Source: Caenorhabditis remanei
Taxonomy: Eukaryota; Nematoda; Chromadorea; Rhabditida; Rhabditidae
Assembly: GCF_010183535.1 (NCBI RefSeq)
Contig: NC_071328.1
Span: 8,680,001 to 8,744,000 of the forward strand
Reading direction: 5' to 3'
DNA: 64,000 nt
Below are positions 45,758 to 56,600 of the stretch, in pieces (position 1 is the first letter of the stretch; every line of letters begins with the position of its first letter). Under the pieces are notes generated by a model, which did not search any database, had not been told where the DNA came from, and worked only from the letters and a program-made list of their open reading frames with translations. The translations under genes were made by a program, and so were the position numbers.

Positions 45758-48115
45758 ATGCAGGTGAAAATTCATCCGAAAAACACATTTACAATAATTA
45801 TGGTCGTCGGATTTCTATATTTAGCTTATTTGATATTTTTTGAGGTTAGTTATTTAAAAAAAAATTAAATTCGAAATGATCTGTTCGATTTTTACAGAGT
45901 GGCGATGGAATGCCCGAAATTGATGTAGATTTAAAAGATGTCATAAGTTATGCAGTTTTAGCGATCGAAATGGGAGGACATGCTGTTATGAAGGTTAATG
46001 AAGAGAAATGTGAGTTTAACACAAAATAATGACAAATAAAAACAATGATATTTGAGATTAATCATTTTCTGAAAGTTGACATTTCAGCACTCAATGCGGC
46101 AGCAAAAGGTCTCACTGACGAAGGAAAAGAGGAACTGTTAACAAGAGCAGATTTGATATCGAATCATTTAATTTTGGACATTTTGCAGAGGTTTCCACGA
46201 TTACAGGTGTGACCACCGGTTTCTATTCATATAGAAGGGCACCTCTCATAGATGGGCAGAAGAGAAATGTTGTCTGAAATTGTATTTGTAGATTGTATCA
46301 GAAGAAAAAGCATCAGAGTTTTCTGAAAAGGAAGTCGAACCATATCGATCTGATAACTACGCAGTGTGGCAAAGTGTTAAAGAGATCTTGGATAAAATTC
46401 CAAGTCGACGACTTCAGTTATCTGATGTGAGAGTTTTTGTGGATCCATTGGATGCTACGCAAGAATTTACAGGTGAGTGGAGAAGAGATTCATTGAGATA
46501 ATCGGATGAGTTTTGTGTGATTTTCTATGAACACAGTACGATTTTTTCTCTTCCAGAAGGACTAACCGAGTATGTGACCGTCATGGCTTGTATTGTCGTG
46601 GATGCTGAACCAATATTCGGTGCAATCTACCGTCCATTCTATAATGAAACAGTGTTTGGACTGCAAGGATTTGGTGTCGTGACTTCAGATGGAAAGAAAA
46701 TAACACCTGTTGATGAATCGAAAACTGACAAAAAAGTTGTTGTATCTAGAAGTCATGCAGGAAAAGTGAAAGAAGTTGTCGAAAAAGTTTATGGAGATAA
46801 AATGTCTATAGAAGCAGCTGGGGGAAGTGGATACAAGACATTACGATTGGTTAATGGAACTGCAGGTATATAAATAATTCTAACAAGGGAACCTTTTAAG
46901 TGGTCCTTAATGCCAGCAAAAACGACCTATCCAGGGTGAAAGAGCATGCTTCAAAACCTATAAATCAACTTTCAAAAGTTGCTTCCGTGACCTGTAAGTG
47001 TCTGAAATTGCCATCTGAAGATTGACCATTTTTCCATTGATTTGCTGCATTTCGCCCTCTCGCCTCTTCCAAATCCTATCAAGTTTGTAATAAACTCCGG
47101 CGACACTTTAAAAACGTGTTCGGGTGGCGCAGGTGGTTAGCGTCTAGATGGAGGAAAATTTTGTGCTGGTTCGACCCCTTCGCCATTTTTTTTTCTTTTT
47201 TTTTGTTTGATATCTTTTTTTCCAGTTTTTTCAATGTTTTTGAAAGCTATCATATAAGTTTGGTGACACCTCCGTCTGTCAACCGGCAGATCTCTCTTAT
47301 AATCATCAATTGAAAGGGATTCAGAAGAGAATCACGTTGATGGTGGTACAAAAAGACTTATATGATAGCTTTCAAAAAAACATTGAAAAAAAACGGAAAA
47401 AAAAGATATAAACCAAAAAAAAAAGAAAAAATGGCGAAGGGGTCGAACCAGCACAAAATTTTCCTCTATCTAGACGCTAACCACCTGCGCCACCCGAACA
47501 CGTTTTTAAAGTGTCGCCGGAGTTTATTACAAACTTGATAGGATTTGGAAGAGGCGAGAGGGCGAAATGCAGCAAATCAATGGAAAAATGGTCAATTTTC
47601 AGATGGCAATTTCAGACACTTACAGGTCACGGAAGCAACTTTTGAAAGTTGATTTATAGGTTTTGAAGCATGCTCTTTCACCCTGTATAGGTCGTTTTTG
47701 CTGGCATTAAGGACCACTTAAAAGGTTCCCTTGTAAGCATATTGACGTGAATCGTAGAAACTAAAACAACCACTAGATCCATTCTGTAAATTTCAGAACT
47801 ATATCTTCATACAACTGCCATCAAAAAATGGGACACCTGCGCTGGAGATGCCATTCTCAGAACGATGGGCGGTGCAATGTTAGATTTGGAAGGAGAACCT
47901 TTGAGGTCAGTTTTTATGTGTTCAGACATGCGTGTAGAAGTTCATAAAACATCTGCATCATTAGACAAAAAATTATCGCTATAAGAATAACGTCTAAAAT
48001 GTATTTTTGCAGATATTCGTCTCAAGATCCAATTCTGAACAAAAAAGGACTTATTGGAACCGTTCGAAATCCATATACATATTTTAAGAAATTTCAAGGA
48101 ATTAAATTATTGTAG
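45758..48115 (+). CDS. Golgi-type 3'(2'),5'-PAP phosphatase (BPNT2/IMPAD1 homologue)
   Basis: Seven exons: 45758-45844, 45898-46009, 46088-46206, 46292-46472, 46557-46865, 47797-47905 and 48013-48115, 339 aa. One N-terminal signal anchor (FTIIMVVGFLYLAYLIFFE) puts the enzyme in the Golgi lumen. Metal-site motifs of the lithium-sensitive inositol phosphatase superfamily are present: EE in IVSEEKASE, VDPLDATQEF (the DPLDxT motif) and the C-terminal WDTCAGDAILRTMGG (WDxxAxDAI). The enzyme hydrolyses the PAP left by sulfotransferases, so it supports proteoglycan sulfation. Intron 5 holds an 850-bp fold-back transposon. The stop is 244 nt before the LAS1 ATG, so the two may form an operon. Confidence 0.93.
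47124..47186 (+). other. tRNA-like segment (pol III boxes) in left arm
   Basis: TGGCGCAGGTGG at 47125-47136 matches a tRNA A box and GGTTCGACCCC at 47168-47178 a B box. TGGCG and CGCCA at the ends can pair as an acceptor stem. At about 63 nt it is too short for an intact tRNA and has no proper anticodon arm, so it is read as a tRNA-derived relic. Confidence 0.5.
47432..47494 (-). other. tRNA-like segment in right arm
   Basis: Mirror copy of the left-arm tRNA-like segment on the minus strand, with the same A-box and B-box sequences and one G/A difference in the middle. It shows that the tRNA-derived part belongs to the mobile element itself. Confidence 0.5.
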
Positions 48116-48358
48116 ATTTTGAAATTATTAGTTTTTCTGTATATTTCTTGTGCAATTTTCCATTTCAAACGGGTGTATTTTTGGCATAATTCCACTAATT
48201 CAATTCCCATTTTTTTCTGAATCGTCAATATATTTCTAAATGTAATACAACTATTTTCTCTTTTCATCCATTCTGTGATACTTATTGTTCCAAGAAATCA
48301 AGGATTATCCGTACTTTAACAAGTATCAATCTTTTTTTTTACTTTTCCTCTTGTTAGA

Positions 48359-51300
48359 ATGCTACAAGTGGATCCAAATCTTCAACAGAAACAGACAATT
48401 GTACCATTTACACCGTAAGTCTCTTTAAAAGTGTTTCCAAAGGGTGGGAAAGTAATCAAAAAAATTATATGAAATCAATGTTTTCGATTTCTTCTCCACC
48501 CCTCAAACTTTCATTGAAATATTGAATGGTTTTTATTCCAAATTAAAACGTTCGGATTGTCTATGTAATCTCCGCAGCATTTTCATCTCTTTTCATCAGG
48601 TACGAATGGAAATACGTACGTCAATTATTCCGAAGCCGTCGACTAGCGGATGTCAAGGAATGTGTCATCATTCTGTCCACGTGGATGTCTAGGTAACACC
48701 TATTCACTCTGTTCGCAAAAAAAACTGAAAATTTTAAACGTTTGATCCTAAAAAATTTTACAGAAGTGAGAATAACATTGTGGCGATTTCTTGCAGTCAT
48801 GTTCTTCTGCAGGCAATTTACGCCGATCTTTTGGCTCAGGTAAGCAGAGGAACATTTTTTTAGAGATTCATTCAAATAGAAATTCAGGGAATGCCAGAGT
48901 CGGAATATTATATGGCAATCGACGATATCCGAATGAAACATGGATACGCAATTGTTAGGTAAGAAGATGGAGTCTACTTTTACAAATAGAATCAAAGAAA
49001 TGCAATGAAATCTAACAAAACTGAACACAAATAGTAGCAATCAAAATGAGTGAACAACTTGCTCCAACGAATACACATATAGCAACGAGTAGGGCGAACT
49101 GAGTATAGTGAGCGGCTGGTGGAGCTGCTGAAGATGGTTCGAGACCAGAGTCGATCAGGGCCTGAAACATAAATTACCGTAAATACTGTATTATAACGGC
49201 ACCTGTAATAGAACGGCACCTGTATTATAACGTGCACCCTATCTACACTCAGAATTCATGAATATGATAAGCCCGGTGTTTTTTCTTGGTTCTGATTAGA
49301 AGCAACGTGATTGATAACGTCTTGATCAACGAAAAGAATGCCCAAAAAAGGTTTTTCGTTTAATTTCAATGAGTTTTTGAAACTACAAAATTTCTCTCGG
49401 ATGCAGTTGAAAAATATAACGGCATGCCGTTATAATACAGTATATACGGTATGTAGTTTTTGCTCATACGAACTAACACAATCCTTTGAAATTTCATTCG
49501 TCGTAGTTTGGTTTTACCCTCAGGGCAATAAAAGTTTAGACTCTAAAGCCACTTCTCATCAGACCAATAGATTAATCTTGTCTGGGTGTTCTGTTTTTAA
49601 GTTACCCTTCTTTTAAATCTTTGGGTCAACCACAGAGGTTGTTGCTAGTTAAAGATAAAGATTCTGATATACGTGCTGAAATCAAGATACCGAAACGTGG
49701 TGAAAGCTAGAAACCAGTTGGTTGTTTTATTTCTCTAAAAGTCGTGAAGGTAGTCTGTCTGTATTTCTGTATGTACCCCCTCATTATCTTGCACTCACCT
49801 GATCTCCATTACAAAATGGTGTATCACATACACATCGACTCATCCATTTACTACCAAATGCCGACTGTTGACATGACATTTCCTCCGCCTCATCACCACA
49901 TGTTTTGTGAATTGTTCGACGATCTGGAAAAGCATGAAACGTTTAGAATGTCTCAAAATGGATTTTCTAACAGTCGAGTGGCCTTTTTCGACCGATTTCA
50001 GTCTCACCATCGGCCTTGTTCGCCGTTTCCATCTTGATACAAACGACACCTTCACATTCTCCATCATTACAAGTTCCTTGATCTGAGTGACAATCGTAAC
50101 AAGTGATAGCGATGGTAGCTGAAAATATCATAAATTCACTATGGCAGTTTCAGAATTCAACTGATAATTTCATCAGTTTCAATCTGGCTACAAATCAAAA
50201 TCATTATTTGACGAAGTTTACTACAGGAGTGTGTAACTTTACCTTCGAAACACACTAAAAATATGAAGAATCTTGCGATTTGGATGCCACGTCTTCTGGA
50301 GATCATCCCATGGCACCTGCAATGTTCTTGCTCGTTTCACAAAAACCGAGCAAAAAAGTACAAACCTTCTCTCTCACACCTCTATCGCTCTTTATTCGAA
50401 TAGTTTTGTCCGCTGTACACGTCCCACTTGACACGATAATAAGTAGTTTTGAAGAAGAAGAGAGACGTATTCAGAAGAAGTCAGAAGACGTGACGGCGAT
50501 AAAGAAGAAGGTGAAGTCGTTGATTGGATCTACATAAATTTCAAAGTTAGGAGGCACTCACCCAACCACATGCATCATACATATACACGTGGAAAAGGGA
50601 GGGTTCAGAAAAGGAAAGATTCCAAAAAAGTACCTAATCGGAGCTAATGGAGAGCTGGACGGGAGGGTGGAACCCAGGAGGAGCAACGATAAAATGATCG
50701 TAAAAGTTTTCGAGAGGATGTGAAGATACCAAAAAGGTCTAATGGAAGTAGAGGAAGAGATTTGGAAAAAAAGCAGTTGAACACTGGGAGTGGTAGGAAC
50801 TAGAAAACGGAAGAAGGATGTCGGACTTTTAATAACATGATGGAACCATAGAGTAGAATGGTGACAAAAAAAGAATATAGAGCAACTCGAAAATGGATTG
50901 TGAATAGTTTCCAATGTTAACGTAGTTTTTCTGTCAACTCACTAGTCAGAGCACTTAAAAAAATGCTCTGAATCCAGATACTTTCAAAAACTGATATCAA
51001 TCTCATACTCTATCACATTCATCTCTCCCTCTGGCGCATGCTCAATTGCTCAATGAGTCGGAGAGCCAATTGGTTCTGAACAGAAGGACAAGAACTGAAT
51101 GAGAGAGGGAGATCATTATTATTACTATGAGAATGAGGTTTCGAAGCACAGAAGACACAAAAAACTAAAGAAGAAGAGGAAGAGATTGGCTATTCAAGCT
51201 TCTTTTTCTTGTTTCAAGGACTTGACGAAGTTGGTGCATAGAGAAAAATAGACAAGAGACACGTTTAAGAGGAGAACAAAAGCAAGAGGTGGTGGACGAG

Positions 51301-53890
51301 AATTTCGGATTTGGATTGAGAAAGATCGATGTTTTCAAGCCATCGAAATACTGAATTCTGGAGTCAGGCAGCCGCATATATTTTGCATTACTGTGAAACT
51401 GCCGATTTTCCAATGTTCTGAGAGAGATATAAAAGGATGTCTACACATATAGACACATAGGCAAGAAGTCACTTAATGCAGAAAATGTATTGTTTTTTTG
51501 CTCTGTTCGCTTTTACTCATCGTAAAAGAAGAGCTCATCATCATTATCATCCTCTCTGTTCTAAAACGAGACGTGAGAGTGAATGAAGTGTGTACCCAAT
51601 ACCCTGACTCCTTTTTTAGGAATTTCAAATTTCGCAAACAAACTCTTCCCTTCGAATAAAGGATGGATAGAAGGAGATAATTGTTTTTTCTGTGTGTTGG
51701 AAAGGAATACACAAACTGGCACAATATGAGTGAATGAATGAGTGAAAACCAGGATTCATTTTGTAACTGTAGACTGTAGACATCCTGACATACAGAGGCT
51801 ATTGGGAAAATACAAAAATTATTGAAACTGAGAAAATTCTAGATAGACCTCACCCCGTGAAAATGGAATCTCATGAAATTCTCAGTCAATTAGTGTTTTG
51901 TCCTCTTGACAGAGCACGAAAGAAGAGAGAGGAGACCCTCGAAAAGCGTGAGAACATACCTCTTTGGTCCCTTCTTCTTTCTTTTAGAAGCCGTTGACGA
52001 CGTTTTCTTTTAAACGACGAAGGGACCCACTACTACAATTTTGATTGAATTTGAATATAAATATGCATAGAAAGAAGATTTCATTTTTATTCAAATTTTG
52101 GCAATGGAAGATCAGAATCAAGGGAGAGAATAGTGAAAGTCTGAATAAAAAGATTAGTTTGATTAGCTTCAATACTTAAAAATACATTCTTTGGTTTAAG
52201 AGTTGATAATTTACATATTTATTTTTTCAGATTCGTGAACTATGTCAATGAGTTGGGACAAACCAGTGCCTTGCTCAAGAACATGGTGCATGCAGTGCAG
52301 GGATTTGGAATTCCAAAGAAAATTGTTGATATTCGTCATGCCGTAACTCATCAAACTTGTCCGGATATTTCTGAATTGAGATATGCAACTAACTTTTGTT
52401 TGGAATGGTTATGGGTTCGTTATTTTAATGAAACAATTCAACAGCACATAATGATAAAAACTAGACTTTTCTAATCTAGTTTTTGGCTTATTCAAACATT
52501 CCGATTTTTTCCAACTTGAAGAATTGTAATCTACATACTGGAATAATTTATTTTTCAGGACAACTTCTGGCTGAGCGATGCAAGTAATGCAATGAACAGT
52601 GGGAAAGCAGGAACATCAAATTCTTCAAAAAGCGGATCTTCGGCAGAATACGGCAACCAACGTGGCAGAGAACAACAGCACGTCGCGTCGATTCGTGCAT
52701 TCAATACGTGGAGGGGAAAGAATCGTCTTCTGAAAACAGAGTTAGAATTCAGTGAAGTATCTGAAATTTATGCGATCAAACAACATGTCTTATTGGATTA
52801 TGTTGGATTTCTATCGTGTCTCGTGCGAGATGGACATTTGATTCAAACGGGTGGACAATGGAAAAACTGGAAACTACCACCGACATCGTCTGATGAGAAA
52901 TGGATAGTCCCTGAACCGATTACAAAATTTTGGGAACCAATTTTTCATTTGATGTTTAGTTTGAAATTGGGCCCTGAACTTGTGATTTCATTGATGTGGA
53001 GATTGAGAGAACCAACCATTAAGCAAATATCAAAAGATCAAATTACGGCTTATGTCAGATTGATCATACAAAATTTCGGTACGGTTTTGGAGACGTTATG
53101 AGGAGTTTTTGATAGAGAAGTGATTATCTTTTCTAGGTCGAAACATTTCTAATTTTAATCACTTCAAGTCGAAATACGTTCTTCTTGATTATTTTCTCAG
53201 CTACGCATACCGTAACCTCTTTTTCCAGCCGACAATGATGTCTTCTCTCCCGATGCATGGGTTCGAATTCTCGATCATTTGCTCCCTGTTGCCAAATATT
53301 TCAGCAAAGAAATAATAGATATGTGAGTTATTGTTCGATCAGTTATTGTTCAAACAAACAAGTTTTATCATTTTCAGTGTTATGAGAAATTGTCCAAATC
53401 TCTCTCGCAAACGACGAAAGCAAATTCATCAAATTTTGACGATCGCCACTGTCAAATCAGCGAATCTCACGAATTCCGATGGCCCGTCTGGATCAGCAAC
53501 GTCTTCTTCGGATGGATCAAAAGTTCATACAGTCAATGATCTTCTACAATTGTTGAAGTCAAGGACCAAAAGTACAGAATCATCGACCAACTCGAGAAAT
53601 GAGAAAACTGGAATTGAATTGTGCGAATCGGAAGAGTGGGTTGATGTGCCTTTTGGGTAAGAGAAATCTGGATTTTGGTCCAAAACAACAGATGGGTTTT
53701 CACTGGGAAAATATAACCTAGAACCTCGTTGTCTGACATGTGTTAAATTATTCTTCTAGAAAACTATTCCTATTTCAGAATGGCCCCCGGACAACGTGTC
53801 GAGACATTCACAGTTGTAATCGACGAGACATCTGTCTCCCGTCGTAAAAGAAAAGCATTTGATCCTGCGATCACTTTGGATGACGAGTAG
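48359..53890 (+). CDS. LAS1 (LAS1L) homologue, pre-rRNA ITS2 endonuclease
   Basis: Nine exons: 48359-48414, 48600-48692, 48764-48839, 48888-48958, 52231-52414, 52559-53078, 53229-53322, 53378-53656 and 53779-53890, about 494 aa. The HEPN-type Las1 domain covers the first 190 residues: GYAIVRFVNYVNELGQ, then VDIRHAVTHQTCPDISELRY and FCLEWLWDNFW. RHAVTH (about R134-H139) is the catalytic RHxxTH motif. The C-terminal half is divergent and ends in a basic stretch, SRRKRKAF, a likely nuclear/nucleolar signal. LAS1 with the Grc3/NOL9 kinase cuts ITS2 during 60S maturation. Intron 4 is 3272 bp, by far the longest in the window, and contains an entire antisense gene. The ATG follows TTGTTAG directly. 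Confidence 0.92.
49012..50306 (-). CDS. Ly6/uPAR three-finger-like protein, nested antisense in LAS1 intron
   Basis: Four minus-strand exons: 50306-50243, 50118-50008, 49923-49799 and 49161-49012, 149 aa, all phases closing. The N-terminus MISRRRGIQIARFFIFLVCF is a signal peptide. The mature part starts ITCYDCHSDQGTCNDGECEG. It has about ten cysteines and ends CVCDTPFCNGDQ, the three-finger (Ly6) pattern with its terminal CxCxxxxCN. After a Pro/Ala linker, a C-terminal hydrophobic stretch (QFALLVAICVFVGASCSLIL) is either a membrane helix or a GPI signal. Such proteins are neuronal surface modulators or receptors. The gene lies wholly inside LAS1 intron 4 on the opposite strand. A short MITE sits in its third intron. 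Confidence 0.85.
49177..49449. mobile_element. Tc1/mariner-like MITE (TA duplication)
   Basis: The 273-bp element has about 24-bp inverted ends: CCGTAAATACTGTATTATAA from 49177, mirrored at 49426-49449 with one mismatch. TA flanks both sides (49175-49176 and 49450-49451). Just inside the left end, ATAACGGCACCTG repeats about twice more. No coding capacity. It l lies inside the third intron of the nested Ly6-like gene. Confidence 0.65.
50307..52230. other. Remainder of LAS1 intron 4
   Basis: No exon supported on either strand. The first part must hold the promoter of the nested minus-strand gene. A TATAAAAG motif on the plus strand near 51430 and GA-rich stretches at about 51100-51300 are the only notable composition features. 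Confidence 0.4.
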
Positions 53891-56600
53891 ATCTAACCTT
53901 TTTCTAAATTTGTTTCTCCCAATAATCACATTTTTATCATTATATTTTTCATCTTCCTTTTCTTTTTCTTTTTATAACAATAGGTGTCCCATTTGTTGAA
54001 ATTTATTGTTTTTGTTTTGATTTTCTAGTTTATTTTTTCGAACACTAATTTCCCTGTGAATTCTTTCTCCTAAAATATGGTTTCAGTGTTTCTTTGTGTA
54101 TACAGTGTGGCTCGTAAGATTGACTCCGCTTTTCCGCATGTTGTAGGCTACAAACTATGGAATAGTTGTTAAGAGAAATGAGAGATGGGGGAATACGGTG
54201 AGAGGGAAAAAAGAGGATGGTTTGATTTTTAGATGTTGGAGGATAGTATCGAGGATCTTATTCCGACATAAACAATTTCGAGTATTCTTCATTTTACATT
54301 GCCGTAGTTTTCCTCGATTGATCTCCCAGTCGGTGGATCTTGATGACTAGAAGCAATCAAGTGAGAATATTCGGATTCTTAAAATGTTTGTTCCACTAAA
54401 TTTCTTTAAATTCAGCTAGATCATGAACATACCCATTTTCACAAACAGTTCTTTCTCGAATTCTCATTCTTGTTCTCAATGTTTACATCTCTGTCTGTGT
54501 GTCCGCGTGCCCATATGTCCACATTCCCATTCAAAGGCCATTGTACCATCAGGTGAGAATTGCCAAAACTTTGCAGGTCTGAAGAACCAACAATGTTTCC
54601 TTATTCCCGTGTAAAATACCAAAATCTGGTTTCCTCTTTCTCTGCATCTCTCCACTTTCAACACGCCTCGTCTTTTCCTATTTGCTCCAACTGACAAAAA
54701 TCAAATAAACTGAACAACTACTGACGAATTATGTCACCGGAAGAAGGTGTTTCAAGTACTGTCCGGGAGTAATAAGAACATGATGGGAGGGTGCTAAATG
54801 GAGTAGATTATATTCGGAGGACAGACTAAAAATCAAATAATTATCATGAACAGATCAGAAAAGTCGCGTAGCTTTAGAATGAGATGTAGAGCCACCCAGA
54901 AGAATATTCTTCTTCTGTTTGGAGTACTGGAGCACACTCCCCAAGTCTCCTATCTCTATTTTGAGTATTTCCTGAACAAAAAACAATTTCTGTCTAATCA
55001 ATCTGTTCATTTTTTGTTCTGATGAGTGTTTGCACCATTAGATGGATCTGCCCAATATATCCCGACTTCAATCTCTGCCAAGATGTCCTTTCCAATGTTT
55101 CCTCGTTTTGTCGTGATGTCCTTCTCAGATTCAAACTACATTTAAATAATCCTATTTCACCGAAAAACTAGACTGCCACTCAAAGACAATAAGCACAAAA
55201 TATGAGCCTTTTGAACAATGATGTCAAAAAAAAGAGATTTCGGTAGCCTCACCAATGAAACTCTTCGGAGTCTTTTGCATGTCTGTCTGTGTGTCAGTTT
55301 GTCCGAGCTCAAATGGGTGCCTTCGATAGTTTAGAATTTTCAATTTTTCAACTTTTTGCGTATTGTTTGCCAGTTAACTGCAGTTCAGTATCTTGGTCCG
55401 ATTCCGTTATTCTCATTTTCTCTGTTTGGAAAAATAGGGAAACATGTTTGAAAATAAGAAGAAGAAAAGCTCAAAACTTTACAATAGTTGCCGTGACAAC
55501 ATCGAAGATGAGTACAAACAAGAGGGTCCAATGAACATTCATAGACACATTTTGTATGCCTAAGAAGGCGGAGTCTGAGTTGGTGTAGTCTAGAAGAAAA
55601 AAGGAAATGAGTAGACAATTCAGATTTTGAAAGTTCAAGATTTCTTGAGATTTTCATGTTTTCAATTGGCAGTAAAAGTCTCAAATTGATTTCTCTTCCT
55701 GGAATTCAGTAATCGTTTGTCAAAAATAAATGGAATCGATTTTTTTTTCATTTTCGGCCTCACCGCCCGTATTGGAATGGTGCGAAACTGTAGTTTCTTA
55801 CTTTTTCCGTCAGAGACTTGAGTGAGCATTGACCACTGAACTGCATCCAATTCATTCTGTTTGTGTAGAGTTTGTGTCTTGAAATAGCTTTCGGATAGTA
55901 GTGTCACAAAGTCACAAATTGCACAAATCAGAAAATTTAGGGGTGTAATTTTGAGGTTTTAAGAGGAACTTGAAGAGAGTGACGATCAGAGTCTTACCGG
56001 AAGAGGATTTGGAATTTTAAGAATTGATTCAGATGCCCAACAGTTTCCTGTTTTCCAAAAATGCAGAGACAAGAATAAATTAAAAACTTCAATTATTCTA
56101 GAATAGGAAGATCTTGGTCAATTGCCACGTCTATATATTTATCCAGAAAAATCGAAACATTTCAATCGGATCATACACTAAATGGTATACTCATTTTAAC
56201 AATTGTTTAGATAGAGTGTATTGGGGATTCCTTGAAAACTGATGGATGGACTTTCACACTTTGAACTAAAAATTTCTATTACCCGATGTTGAGGAAACCT
56301 CGATTCATACAATTTCAGAATCGATTCTCCTCTTGTTCGATATTTTCCAAAAGTACATTTTCTCTCGCGTTCTCTCTTTTTCTTCTTCAAATTCGAAATC
56401 GCCCTTTGCCCTTTTTGAAAATCTATTAGTCTAGTCTCTTCTCATTTGTCTCCTCTTCCCTTTCTATCCTGTTTGTAATGCTCAAGAACTTTCTCTCTTT
56501 TCCTTGTAGAAATCATTTCTTCTTGCTCTCTCCTTATTCCCAAATATTTGTTCTTCCCATTTGTTCTCTCTCTCAGAATTTCTCTTTTTGTTACAAAATA
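53891..56600. other. Intergenic, with exon-like segments on the minus strand
   Basis: 2.7 kb with no firm gene. Minus-strand stretches with coding character and nearby splice signals occur at about 56055-56000 (reads CWASESILKIPNPLP then a GTAAG donor), 55870-55800, 55580-55480 and 55135-55030. A segment at about 54972-54865 follows TTGTTCAG and ends in a stop. I could not join them into one consistent model. The rest, including 53900-54300, looks like 3' flank of LAS1 and promoter of the ceramide synthase gene. Confidence 0.3.

Larger units (their letters stand above)
46884..47733. mobile_element. 850-bp fold-back element with tRNA-like arms
   Basis: Two nearly identical arms in inverted orientation, about 46884-47257 and 47359-47733, with only scattered mismatches. 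They start CAAGGGAACCTTTTAAGTGG and end with its complement, around a loop of about 100 bp. TAA flanks both sides (46881-46883 and 47734-47736), a 3-bp target duplication as in PIF/Harbinger elements. The near identity of the arms indicates a young insertion or arm homogenisation. There is no open reading frame. It lies in intron 5 of the PAP phosphatase gene. Confidence 0.8.

Noticed and set aside
47124..47186. Functional tRNA gene
   Set aside because: About 63 nt, no proper anticodon arm, and mirrored exactly in the other transposon arm.
54476..54697. Minus-strand open frame near the LAS1 3' flank
   Set aside because: Two overlapping frames look equally protein-like and no consistent splice structure was found.
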